NCBI GenBank assembly: GCA_938092135.1
Contig: CALLJL010000002.1
Coordinates: forward strand, 1-64,000
Origin: an uncultured bacterium
Lineage (GTDB): Bacteria > Acidobacteriota > Aminicenantia > Aminicenantales > CALLJL01
DNA: 64,000 nucleotides
Direction: 5' to 3'
Of the stretch, positions 42,035 to 50,455 are shown one piece after another (positions within the stretch are counted from its first letter, which is position 1; each line of letters starts with the position of its first letter). The position numbers and the translations under genes were made by a program. The notes under the pieces are model-generated. The model was given only the letters and a program-made list of their open reading frames with translations, ran no database searches and was not told the origin of the DNA.

Positions 42035-42913
42035 TCACCAATATAACTTCACTCCTTGTTTTTTTAGCCTATTTATTTTCTCCAAAACATAATAACATCT
42101 TTCCCCAAAAATAAAATCACCGACATAATACCCTCTTTTGAAATAATGTCTGAAGGTTTTTCTTAAAGCTTCTTGCCATTCTGCAATTAGTTGGGGGTCG
42201 TCTCTATAATCTCTTATATTTTTAGGGACTTCAATTAAAATTGGCTCGGCCTTTGAATCCAATCTAATTCGGCCTGGCTTCAATTTATCTGCGCCGACCG
42301 GCTGACCTTCAACTGCCTTGGGCAAAGTCTCCAGCTGATAATCAACTTGATGGTGTTTCTTAACTCTCTTGACTACTCGCGGTGATTTTATCCACCATTC
42401 CATCAAAAATCGATCGGTGGGAATATCTGGAGCCAGAGTTAAAGATGGCGAGTAACCATAAAAATTATTCCAGTAATTTCTAGTTATCGCCCCAAGAGTA
42501 TGGATATTCAAATTAGCATTTTTTGCCTGAAGAGGGTCAACTGTCCAGGTAATAAGATCAAGACCTAAACGTAAAACCTTAAGACGCTGAGCCCACTTAA
42601 GTTTTTTACCAATACCTAAGCCCTGATATTGCGGCCGGACGGCCAGCTGATGGGAGTGATGGGCTAATTTACCCTGGAAAATAGAAGGAAAAGAATAGAC
42701 AAAACCAACCAGCTGATCCTCAAGAAAAGCCCCTAATAAAAGGCTACCAGTTTTAACCCCAATACAGAAATGGTGAACTGGCGTGACTTCAATATCCTCA
42801 AGATTCCAAACTTCCTTTTGGATAGTCACACATTGCTCAAATTGGGAATGGAGCCGAAGCGATCTTATCTTTAATTTAATTTTATCCTTTTTCTTTAGGC
42901 CTTCGGCGATCAA
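42035..42913 (-). CDS. GNAT-family acyltransferase, COG3375-like
   Basis: This protein of about 292 residues belongs to the predicted GNAT acetyltransferases of the COG3375 type: the N-terminal HSQFEQCVTIQKEVW segment, LLGAFLEDQLVGFVYSFP, HSHQLAVRPQYQGLGIGKKLK (acyl-CoA pyrophosphate loop Q-G-L-G-I-G), LITWTVDPLQAKNANLNIHTLGA, then NFYGYSPS. The C-terminal extension is part of this group. The start is uncertain: TTG 42913 lacks a ribosome binding site, while an ATT at 42880 follows AAAGGA, which also overlaps the GT4 stop. In both cases translation is coupled to the GT4 gene. In NSAR-dependent pathways a GNAT succinylates D-amino acids before racemisation; the adjacent racemase-like gene fits that idea. 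Confidence 0.78.
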   Translation of the reverse strand: MIAEGLKKKDKIKLKIRSLRLHSQFEQCVTIQKEVWNLEDIEVTPVHHFCIGVKTGSLLLGAFLEDQLVGFVYSFPSIFQGKLAHHSHQLAVRPQYQGLGIGKKLKWAQRLKVLRLGLDLITWTVDPLQAKNANLNIHTLGAITRNYWNNFYGYSPSLTLAPDIPTDRFLMEWWIKSPRVVKRVKKHHQVDYQLETLPKAVEGQPVGADKLKPGRIRLDSKAEPILIEVPKNIRDYRDDPQLIAEWQEALRKTFRHYFKRGYYVGDFIFGERCYYVLEKINRLKKQGVKLYW

Positions 42914-44027
42914 AAATATTCACCCCTTTCTTCTGAGCCAGCTTAAAGTAAAGGTCCACAATTCGCTCGGCCATAGCCTCAGCTGAAAAATGACGGCGCA
43001 CATATTCGCGTCCCTTCTCAGCCAGATAATTAGCAAGATCTTGGTCATGATAAAGTTCAATAATGGCTTTGGCCAGAGCATCAGGATCCTTGGGCGGAAC
43101 AAGTAATCCTGTTTCTCCGTGATGGACAATTTCCGGAATTCCTCCAGTACGAGTGGCGACTACAGGAAGACCGCTAGCCATCGCATCTAAAAGGGAACTG
43201 CCCAGCCCCTCAAGATGGGAGCTGAGAACAAAAAGGTCAAGGGAAGCCAGAATGCGGGGCACATCTTCTCTGAAGCCAAGAAAAAAGACAATATCCTCAA
43301 TTCCAAGCTGTTGAACCTGCGATTCAAGCTCAAGCCTCAGGGAACCTGTGCCCACAACAATCAACTTAATTTTGGCCGAATGCTCGCGAATAATTTTTGT
43401 AGCCTGGAAAAGATATTTATGACCTTTATGATCTTCCAGGGCAGCGACAATGCCAACAAGAAAATCATCATCGGCAAAACCAAACTCCCGTCGTAGAAAA
43501 TTTCGATCTTTTACCTCATCAAAAATGGAAAAATCAATCCCGGAGGGAATAACCGTGATTTTTTCAGCAGGGACTTTGCCTTCCACCAAAACCTTTTTAA
43601 CCCCTTCGGAAATGGCAATAATGGCATCAATTTTTTGTCCATATTTCCGGCGGGATAAAAGATGCCGACCAATAGGGAAATCAACCCGGCGATGGGCAAC
43701 AACAATGGGCACTCGTGCCCAGGAACATGCTCGAAGACCTATGGTCAAAGAATGGGCATCATGAAAATGGGCCAATTGACAGCGCTTCTTCTTCATAAAG
43801 ATGGCTAATTTTATTGAGGCCAAAAGATCGGCTTCTCCTTTCATACCTAAGGGAACAACTGCAATTCCAGCTTCTCGGGCTTTTCCCTCTAAGGGACTTT
43901 GGGGCTGAACAACAAAAAAAACCTCAAATCCCTTTTTCTTCAATTCTTGAACAAGAAGAAGGGCCTGACGCTGACCCCCTCTCCATTCTCGGCCCGAATC
44001 AACGTGGACCAGGCTCAATTTTCTCAC
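42882..44027 (-). CDS. GT4-family glycosyltransferase
   Basis: This protein of about 381 residues has the GT-B fold of family 4: HVDSGREWRGGQRQALLLVQ at the N-terminus, HFHDAHSLTIGL, ISEGVKKVL, VIPSGIDFSIFDE, VGIVAALEDHKGHKYLFQA, VGTGSLRLELE, FFLGFREDVP, and the donor-binding SSHLEGLGSSLLDAMASGLP with the E-x7-E pattern. It likely adds a hexose to a lipid-linked glycan at the cytoplasmic face. GTG 44027 is preferred; in-frame starts at 44057 (ATG) and 44066 (TTG) exist but lack ribosome sites. All three overlap the GT2 gene, so the genes form one operon. It also overlaps the GNAT gene at its 3' end. Confidence 0.87.
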   Translation of the reverse strand: MRKLSLVHVDSGREWRGGQRQALLLVQELKKKGFEVFFVVQPQSPLEGKAREAGIAVVPLGMKGEADLLASIKLAIFMKKKRCQLAHFHDAHSLTIGLRACSWARVPIVVAHRRVDFPIGRHLLSRRKYGQKIDAIIAISEGVKKVLVEGKVPAEKITVIPSGIDFSIFDEVKDRNFLRREFGFADDDFLVGIVAALEDHKGHKYLFQATKIIREHSAKIKLIVVGTGSLRLELESQVQQLGIEDIVFFLGFREDVPRILASLDLFVLSSHLEGLGSSLLDAMASGLPVVATRTGGIPEIVHHGETGLLVPPKDPDALAKAIIELYHDQDLANYLAEKGREYVRRHFSAEAMAERIVDLYFKLAQKKGVNIFDRRRPKEKG

Positions 44028-44772
44028 CCCGAATCCAGATTTCTTTGAGCTTGGCATAACGAGCAAAAATAGCGTAACTGCTCAGCCCAGCAATCACCAG
44101 CCCAGGGAAACCATCCAGAAATCCTCCAAGGAAAATATAATTTCGAATAAAACGGAAGATGGGGAGAAAAATCAGATGATACCAGTGGCATTTTTTTCGT
44201 TGGACATAGAGCTTTTTGGCCCCAAGCTCAGAAAAAAGATTAATTCGACGCATATGGTCGGTAATATGGCGATAAGTAAAATGAAGAATATCACCCTTAA
44301 GCTTTTTTATTTCGCCGTTAACGACAAGTTTTTCGTGGACATATTCGCCTTCCCAGAAAGCCCGATCGCGACGGAAAAGACGAACTCTGCGGTCAGGATA
44401 CCAGCCGCCGTGGCGAATCCAGCGGCCGAGATAAAAGACCCGGCGAGGCATAGAAAAACCAGCACATTCTGGCTCAGTCGGTAAAAGAGAAATTATTTCT
44501 TCTCTAAGTTCTGGCGATAATCTTTCATCGGCATCAAGAGAAAGAATCCAGGGAAAACTGGCCTGACTTTGACCAAAGTTTTTTTGATCAGCATAATTTG
44601 TCCAATCCCGGATAAAAACTCGGCAGCCAAAATTACGGGCAATCTTAACTGTGTCATCAGTTGAATGACTATCAACCACAATAATTTCTGAAGCTATCCC
44701 TTCAAGACTCTGGAGAGCCGCAGGCAGACGTTCTTCTTCATTAAAAGTAATGATAACAGCAGATATTTTCAC
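43999..44772 (-). CDS. GT2-family glycosyltransferase, lipopolysaccharide-core type
   Basis: This 257-residue protein resembles WaaE/KdtX-like inner-core glucosyltransferases. It has ISAVIITFNEEERLPAALQS, IIVVDSHSTDDTVKIA, WILSLDADERLSPEL (the DxD-type site), RRVFYLGRWIRHGGWYPDRR, RRDRAFWEGEYVHEKLVVNG, and a C-terminal membrane-associated helix region (FLPIFRFIRNYIFLGGFLDG). The initiation codon is GTG without a clear Shine-Dalgarno sequence. Its stop overlaps the GT4 start, pointing to coupled expression in a surface-glycan operon that includes GT4 and the GNAT protein. The exact acceptor is unknown. Confidence 0.85.
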   Translation of the reverse strand: MKISAVIITFNEEERLPAALQSLEGIASEIIVVDSHSTDDTVKIARNFGCRVFIRDWTNYADQKNFGQSQASFPWILSLDADERLSPELREEIISLLPTEPECAGFSMPRRVFYLGRWIRHGGWYPDRRVRLFRRDRAFWEGEYVHEKLVVNGEIKKLKGDILHFTYRHITDHMRRINLFSELGAKKLYVQRKKCHWYHLIFLPIFRFIRNYIFLGGFLDGFPGLVIAGLSSYAIFARYAKLKEIWIRGEKIEPGPR

Positions 44773-44876
44773 GTTTTTTCATCTTAACATAGCCTGAAAA
44801 AATAAGGCAAGATATCTCTCCTTTTTCAAAATAAAGAGATTCGGCTTAGAGCAAAAAAAATTTATCTACTTTAACC

Positions 44877-46475
44877 TTATTTTATAAATTTTATTTTATC
44901 CCTATATTTTTGGAGACTTTCACCCGTTAGCTTTTCAAGCTTTGCCCAGGCTAAAATATAATCCACCAACGCTCTTAATTCGAGCGAACGAGCATTTGCC
45001 AGTTCAGCCTGATATTGGAGAACAAAATAATTGGTGGTGAGACCAACAGCCATTTTCTTTTCTTCGGCCCGTAATCTTCTCTCGGCTGTTTCCCGAGCGA
45101 CACGGAGAGCTTCAACTCTCTTGGCATAGGTTTCAATATCTCTGATCGTATCACTAATTTCAAGGCGCACCCTCTGTTCAAGACTTTTCAATCGGGCTTG
45201 ACTTCGTTCAAATTCAAGGCGGGCTGAAGCATAATTAGCCCGGCTCGTGAGATTACTCAAAGGAAAAGAAAAGGTCAGAGCTACATTCCAGTTCTGATAA
45301 AGTAATTTTAAGGCGTCTCTAATGGAATTAACGGCACTTCCCTTTTCTCGGCCAATTATTACCCCTAAAAAAGGATTATCATTAAGATAAAGAAGGCGGT
45401 CCCCGGAAATTCCAGGACTCCAATAGGAAAGTTGCAAATCCAGCCGAGGCATCAGCTCATTTTTTGCTATAGCCAAGTTAAATTCCTTTATTTCAATGTC
45501 TTTCCTCTGTTGCTCAAGCTCTGGAAGCTTTTGCAGGGCCAAATCCAGAGCCTGGTCCGGAGATGGCTGGCGAGGAATAAATTCTGGCCTATCTTTGGGC
45601 ACAATAATATAACCAGCTTTCTCGGGATCAGCTTCGAGATTAAGTAAATTGTGTAAAATCTGCTCAGCCCTTTCGACCATTCTTTCAGCTTGAATTAACT
45701 CGGCTTCTCTTGAAGCCACTTCCGCTTCGGCATTTAAGAGCTCTATTGGGGCTAATTTCCCAACTTCTACCTCCTTTTGATTTTTTCTCAGCAAATCTTT
45801 GGCTAATTGAAGCGAATATTGCTTAACCTTAAGATTTTCCACGGCAAAAACCAGATTCCAGTAAGCCTCCTCGACAAGATAAATTGTTTCAGCCATGGCC
45901 GCTTCATATTGCTTCCAGGCCACATCCCTATTTTTTTCGGCCATAATTATTTCCCGGCGACTCATTTTAGGACCAAAATCCCGAAGTAGGGGCATATTCA
46001 AGTCAAAGCGAATAGTACTTCCATAACGGGGGTTAATCAGCTGGAAAGCCTGCGTCGTATCAGAGCGGTAATTCGAAAAAGAAAGACTTAAATAACCACC
46101 AATAGGCAAGTGCTGATTAACAGCTACACTGTAATCCTGATATTTGGTTACGATGGTTGTGGCTCCTTGAATCCACCAATAGGGAGGGCTTTCCTGACGT
46201 TGGCGACCAAAAGAAAGGTCGAAGCGGGGCGCAAAGATTTCCCGAGCTCTGGCAGCGGTAACTTCAGCTATTTCTGGACCATATTTTTCGACGGCCAAAT
46301 TAAGATTATTTTTCAGAGCTAGTTCAAGACATTCATCGAGAGTTAAAGCTAAAGTTCGGTTCTCTTTATCCCCTTCTTCTTGGGCTAAAATATAACCTGA
46401 AAATAAAAAAAACAAAAATAGAAAAACTAAAGACATTTTTTTTATCTTCCAGGCCCATAAAACCATTTTCTTCAC
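44877..46475 (-). CDS. TolC-family outer-membrane efflux protein
   Basis: This 532-residue protein starts at GTG 46475, 5 nt after GGGAGG. A signal peptide (about 12-31) precedes the TolC repeats: LTLDECLELALKNNLNLAVE, LLRDFGPKMSRREIIMAEKN, long coiled helices (LLNAEAEVASREAELIQAER), a second-repeat LDLALQKLPELEQQRKDIEI, and LTFSFPLSNLTSRANYASAR. The length is somewhat above the usual 420-490 mature residues. It should form the trimeric outer-membrane channel of a type I or RND efflux system. No inner-membrane partner is in the window. It is divergent from the GT-C gene and lies 104 nt upstream of the GT2 gene on the same strand. Confidence 0.88.
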   Translation of the reverse strand: MKKMVLWAWKIKKMSLVFLFLFFLFSGYILAQEEGDKENRTLALTLDECLELALKNNLNLAVEKYGPEIAEVTAARAREIFAPRFDLSFGRQRQESPPYWWIQGATTIVTKYQDYSVAVNQHLPIGGYLSLSFSNYRSDTTQAFQLINPRYGSTIRFDLNMPLLRDFGPKMSRREIIMAEKNRDVAWKQYEAAMAETIYLVEEAYWNLVFAVENLKVKQYSLQLAKDLLRKNQKEVEVGKLAPIELLNAEAEVASREAELIQAERMVERAEQILHNLLNLEADPEKAGYIIVPKDRPEFIPRQPSPDQALDLALQKLPELEQQRKDIEIKEFNLAIAKNELMPRLDLQLSYWSPGISGDRLLYLNDNPFLGVIIGREKGSAVNSIRDALKLLYQNWNVALTFSFPLSNLTSRANYASARLEFERSQARLKSLEQRVRLEISDTIRDIETYAKRVEALRVARETAERRLRAEEKKMAVGLTTNYFVLQYQAELANARSLELRALVDYILAWAKLEKLTGESLQKYRDKIKFIK

Positions 46476-46640
46476 TCTAGCCTCCCAAAATTTAAATTAA
46501 AAATTTTTAGCTGAGACTTGAGACTGAATCAAATTTACCTCCAGAGAAAGTCTTAAAATCAATCCTTCTTTTTTATCATTTTTTCATGAGTAAAGAAAAG
46601 TTTTAAGTTTCCCCTCTTGATTTTAAGTAAATAAGGCCCA

Positions 46641-46669
46641 TTGACAGGAAAACAAAGTTTTTTTATAGT
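46641..46669 (+). promoter_or_regulatory. Sigma-70 promoter giving a leaderless GT-C transcript
   Basis: TTGACA (46641-46646) and TATAGT (46664-46669) are 17 nt apart. The start of transcription would be near 46676, and the ATG is at 46679. No Shine-Dalgarno sequence precedes it, so the mRNA is predicted to be leaderless. Confidence 0.7.
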
Positions 46670-46678
46670 CTCGGCTGC

Positions 46679-49042
46679 ATGTCATCCTGGTTCAAGTCAA
46701 TCAGCCTGAGTATCGTCAGTGCATGGAGTTTAAGTGTCTTCCTTTATTTCACGAAGGAAGCTAAGAATTTTCACATAATCCACCATTCCCTTTATTTCTC
46801 CTGGCGATTCCTCTTTCCCTTTTTCGTTCTGGCCTTAACGATCATTTTCTTTTTTTGGTTTTTAAACTCTTTTTTAATCTTTCTTTTTACCCGGCATAAT
46901 TTATCGACCATAATTAAAAATAATACTTACCCTTTTCTCTCCTTCCTTTTTCTAAGCTTTGCTCCTCTGACCCTGATTCATTTTATCACCAAGGAAGATC
47001 TATTTAAACGCCTTAATCTCTATCTTCTATTGGTCATTGCCTTTTTTTTCTGGCTTCAGATTCTCTTTTTCAAGGAAGAGGTAAGCCCATCGGCCAGAAA
47101 AGAAATATTCTTTAATTTTTTCCAAGGCCTATCAGATCGGAAAAAATCAATCCTCTTATTTTTTACCGCCTTTTTCCTTTTCAGCTTTGGAGCTTTTGTT
47201 CTTAAACAGCGGGGGGCTGATTTTTCGGGTGACGAGCCCCATTATTTACTCCTGACTCATAGCTTACTCGTTGACCACGACTTTGATTTAGCCAACAATT
47301 ATGAGCAAAGGGATTATCAGCAATTTCTAAAACAGCCGGTCATAATTCAGCCGCACACAGTTCCTGGAGCCAAACCTGGCAGTCGTCTTTCCTTTCATTC
47401 TCCCGGGGTTTCCTTTCTTATTTTACCCTTTTATTTTTTAAGCCGGTTGCTGGGCCCCACAGCCCTGAACTTTTTCCCCCGACTTGGCATATGCCTCTGG
47501 GGCGCTCTATTTTGCTGGCAAATTTTTTTGCTCGTTAAAGAAAGGGGCTGGGGAGAAAGGCTGGCCTTAAAATTATGGGCTCTTTCTTCTTTAACCCCTC
47601 CCATCTTTTTTTATTCTTTCCATATTTATCCAGAAATAATCATTGCCTCCCTTTCCTTGGTTATTTTCCGATGGCTTACCAAATTTCCAAAAATAAGATC
47701 CCACCTTCTTGCTCTTGGCGGTCTTTTCCTTTCCCTCTTCCCTTGGTTTCACGCAATAAAATATATCCTTATACTTATTCCTCTTTTTCTTTTGGCTTTA
47801 ATAAAAATATTTAAAACAGATGATAAGATTAAAAACAGTCTTCTCTTTATCCTTCCCTTTATTATCGGCCTAATGAGCTATTTCACTTTTCAAAAGAGCC
47901 TTTATGGTTCCTTTAACCCTACTTCAATTTCGTGGCAAGGAGCCATGGACAGCAAGGAATCGCTTGCCTTTCTAAAATTTATCTTTTTTTCCATACCTTT
48001 TCGTTTTCGCTGGGAAACTTTAGCTGGTTATTTCTTTGACCAGAGAGATGGTCTTCTTCTTTACGGGCCGATTTATCTTTTTTCTTTCATTGGCTTATTA
48101 ACTATGCTTAGACAGAAAAATAAATTTTCTTGGCTAATCATTCTTTTAACCTGGCCCTATTTTCTCTTCTCAGCTTTCCTTACTCAGCGAGCTGGTTATG
48201 CCCCTCAAGCTCGTCCTTTAGTGGCCAGCTTCTGGGGTTTTTCCCTTTTCCTTGGTTATTTCTTTTTGACCAATTCGAGGAAATGCCTAGCTTTTATGGC
48301 CAAAGTGGCCACAGTTTACAGCTTAATTATGACCCTTCTGCTTCTTTTTTATCCCCTTAATCTTTACCAAGAAACAACATCGGGAACAACTGATCGAGCC
48401 GGAGGTATTTTTCTCTTACTTAGTAATTTACATTTCTCTTTACCTCAGATTCTTCCTTCTTTTCTTAAAATAGAAAAAAGCTTCTGGTTGCCCAATTATA
48501 TTTGGTTAGGGCTCTTCTTTCTTTTCCTCGCTCTAACTCAGCTCCAATTCGATCTAAGAATTGCTCTTAATTTTCGATTTAAAACTCTTCTTATTCTTGG
48601 CTGTCTCGGTTTTCTCCTTTTCTGGTTCACCTATTATCCCCGTCTCGTCCTTACCCATCCAGTCAAGAGAAGATGGCCTGAAAACCAGGTTATTACTTTC
48701 TATTCCCTTTCCCGGGTGGCCAGGCTTACAGCCCCTGGAAATTTTTCCCTTCCCCAAGCCAGCCGATCCTATCATTTCTGGTTTAAAACTTCCTCAAAAC
48801 TTCAAAATTTGCAGATCGACCTTTTTTCACCGGCGGGTAAAATTTCGGTCAACCTTTTTACTTTCGATTATCCCGTTTTTAAGGGAAAGGTTGAAAGTTC
48901 TAAGGAGATTCTGAACTTGCCAGATCCGCCCTGTTATCGTCTCGGACAAAATTACCTTTATTGGCTGACAATCAATCTTGGTCAGGAAGAAGAAGGGAGG
49001 TTAAGCGAAAGGCCCTTTGAATTTTCTTTTATCGCTAGATGA
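46679..49042 (+). CDS. Polytopic GT-C-like membrane glycosyltransferase
   Basis: This 787-residue protein has about a dozen hydrophobic segments through residues 1-660 and a soluble C-terminal beta-like region. A conserved loop near 178-205 reads FSGDEPHYLLLTHSLL, then DFDLANNYEQRDY; the Asp-Glu pair is typical of the first periplasmic loop of GT-C enzymes such as ArnT/GT39 and GT83. FFDQRDGLLLYGPIYLF and LTQRAGYAPQARPLVASFWG are shared with the paralogue at 52571-54946. It would transfer a sugar from a polyprenyl-phosphate donor outside the inner membrane, and a DPM1-like donor synthase lies next to it. The precise family is not recognised; the fold assignment is inferred. Confidence 0.7.
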   Translation: MSSWFKSISLSIVSAWSLSVFLYFTKEAKNFHIIHHSLYFSWRFLFPFFVLALTIIFFFWFLNSFLIFLFTRHNLSTIIKNNTYPFLSFLFLSFAPLTLIHFITKEDLFKRLNLYLLLVIAFFFWLQILFFKEEVSPSARKEIFFNFFQGLSDRKKSILLFFTAFFLFSFGAFVLKQRGADFSGDEPHYLLLTHSLLVDHDFDLANNYEQRDYQQFLKQPVIIQPHTVPGAKPGSRLSFHSPGVSFLILPFYFLSRLLGPTALNFFPRLGICLWGALFCWQIFLLVKERGWGERLALKLWALSSLTPPIFFYSFHIYPEIIIASLSLVIFRWLTKFPKIRSHLLALGGLFLSLFPWFHAIKYILILIPLFLLALIKIFKTDDKIKNSLLFILPFIIGLMSYFTFQKSLYGSFNPTSISWQGAMDSKESLAFLKFIFFSIPFRFRWETLAGYFFDQRDGLLLYGPIYLFSFIGLLTMLRQKNKFSWLIILLTWPYFLFSAFLTQRAGYAPQARPLVASFWGFSLFLGYFFLTNSRKCLAFMAKVATVYSLIMTLLLLFYPLNLYQETTSGTTDRAGGIFLLLSNLHFSLPQILPSFLKIEKSFWLPNYIWLGLFFLFLALTQLQFDLRIALNFRFKTLLILGCLGFLLFWFTYYPRLVLTHPVKRRWPENQVITFYSLSRVARLTAPGNFSLPQASRSYHFWFKTSSKLQNLQIDLFSPAGKISVNLFTFDYPVFKGKVESSKEILNLPDPPCYRLGQNYLYWLTINLGQEEEGRLSERPFEFSFIAR

Positions 49043-49110
49043 ATTTAGACAAAGAAAAATTTACTTAAAAAAATTTCTCAAAATTTTTAAAAAATAGGTT
49101 TATAATTTCT

Positions 49111-49845
49111 TTAGCTAAATTGTTCTTGCCGCCAAATTCCCCAAACATGAAGTTTGAATTTAATAATAGTTTTAATAATCGATAGGCCATAAAGCACACT
49201 TCGCCAGAAACCAATCTGAGAAGCCTCAGGAAAATAGCGGGTTTTAATGGGAATTTCCTTAATTTTCATCCCATGGATAATACCCTGGGCAATGATTTCG
49301 GTATCAAAAACAAAATCATTTGAATTTTTTTCAAATTTTACCTTTTCCAAATAGCGTCGACTGTAAGCTCTAAAACCAGAGTGATATTCTGTTAAATAAA
49401 TCCAAAAGGCCGCATTTTCTAAGGCTGTGAGAAATAAATTAGCCAGGAATTTCCACTTGGGCATACCGCCTTCCAAAGCTCCGCCGCCGAGCATCCTAGA
49501 TCCGAAGACAGCGTCACATTCTTCTTTAAGTAAAGGAGTGATAAGCTCGGGAATAACTTGGGGATCATATTGATGGTCAGGATGGACCATGACGACAATA
49601 TCAGCTCCAGCTTTAAGTGCCTCCCGATAACAAGTTTTTTGGTTGGCACCATAACCCATATTTTTTTCATGGACGAAGACTTTAAGACCGAGCCGCCGGG
49701 CTATTTCTACGGTTTTATCCTGACTGGCATCATCGGTTAAAATTATTTCATCAACCCAATCTCTGGGAATATCTGCTACTGTTCTTTCGAGAGTCCTTTC
49801 GGCATTATAAGCGGGCATAATAACGATTACTTTTTTATTTTTCAA
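49111..49845 (-). CDS. GT2-family polyprenyl-phosphate sugar synthase, DPM1-like
   Basis: This 244-residue protein has VIVIMPAYNAERTLERTVAD, EIILTDDASQDKTVEIA, NMGYGANQKTCYREALKAGA, VVMVHPDHQYDP (DxD-like site) and FGSRMLGGGALEGGMP, ending with GFWRSVLYGLSIIKTIIKFK. This is the pattern of dolichol-phosphate mannose/glucose synthase-like GT2 enzymes without C-terminal membrane spans. The start codon is TTG 49845 without a clear ribosome site. It is convergent with the GT-C-like gene. Making a lipid-linked sugar donor for the two GT-C-like proteins is the natural hypothesis. Confidence 0.85.
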   Translation of the reverse strand: MKNKKVIVIMPAYNAERTLERTVADIPRDWVDEIILTDDASQDKTVEIARRLGLKVFVHEKNMGYGANQKTCYREALKAGADIVVMVHPDHQYDPQVIPELITPLLKEECDAVFGSRMLGGGALEGGMPKWKFLANLFLTALENAAFWIYLTEYHSGFRAYSRRYLEKVKFEKNSNDFVFDTEIIAQGIIHGMKIKEIPIKTRYFPEASQIGFWRSVLYGLSIIKTIIKFKLHVWGIWRQEQFS

Positions 49846-49908
49846 TTGAGTTTTTTGTTTTTATTTTTAATATTTTTTATATTTTTTTAGGTCATCAAAC
49901 CTAAAAGG

Positions 49909-50331
49909 TTAATTTTCGCCAGGCCGAAAAGTCTTAAACTTTACTGGAAGGCAAGCATTCTTGCGCCAGAACTTAAGCTCGGTGACCTTATAAATATTTC
50001 TTTTTCGAACGCTCAGAATCCCCACAACGAGATCTCTATCCCAATATTGATAATCGTGACTTGAAACTGTTGGTGGGGCCTGGGGATGGGAATGAATAGA
50101 ACCTATGTAGCTTAATCCGCTTTTCGAGACGATGCGGTCAATCTCTTCGTAATCGGGAATAACGTAATCATAGGTTGCTTCCCTGATGGGGGGTATGACT
50201 ATTTTTTGAATTTTATAAGTATTATTTTTTAGCTTTTTCCCCAGTAGGATGCCATATATCTCCCGAGGATAAAAGCGGCTGGCCTTACGCTTGAACTTTT
50301 TAAGATCAAGTTCATTAATGATCAGTCTCAT
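49909..50331 (-). CDS. Stand-alone JAMM/MPN metalloprotease
   Basis: This 140-residue protein from ATG 50331 (an upstream in-frame TTG at 50346 is possible; neither has a clear ribosome site) has the full JAMM zinc site: Glu24 (REIYGILLG), His80 and His82 in GSIHSHPQAPP, and Ser90..Asp93 (VSSHD). There is no fused sulfur-carrier or E1 domain. Prokaryotic JAMM proteins cleave at the C-terminus of ubiquitin-like sulfur carriers, or act in cysteine and related pathways. A ThiF-like E1 exists 40 kb away in this window but no linkage can be claimed. It has a clear sigma-70 promoter of its own and no operon partner. Confidence 0.83.
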   Translation of the reverse strand: MRLIINELDLKKFKRKASRFYPREIYGILLGKKLKNNTYKIQKIVIPPIREATYDYVIPDYEEIDRIVSKSGLSYIGSIHSHPQAPPTVSSHDYQYWDRDLVVGILSVRKRNIYKVTELKFWRKNACLPVKFKTFRPGEN

Positions 50332-50359
50332 TTCAAACCAAAGCAAAAAGGGTTAGCTG

Positions 50360-50388
50360 TTTATACCATAAACTTCGGCAATCGTCAA
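50360..50388 (-). promoter_or_regulatory. Sigma-70 promoter of the JAMM protease gene
   Basis: On the minus strand TTGACG (50388-50383), a 17-nt spacer and TATAAA (50365-50360). It predicts a start near 50353, a leader of about 20 nt to ATG 50331 or about 7 nt to TTG 50346. Confidence 0.65.
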
Positions 50389-50455
50389 TCTTATAGAAAG
50401 GAAACACTTTCCGAAAAAGGAAGCTTTTTATATAATGGATTAATCTGAGGAAAAG

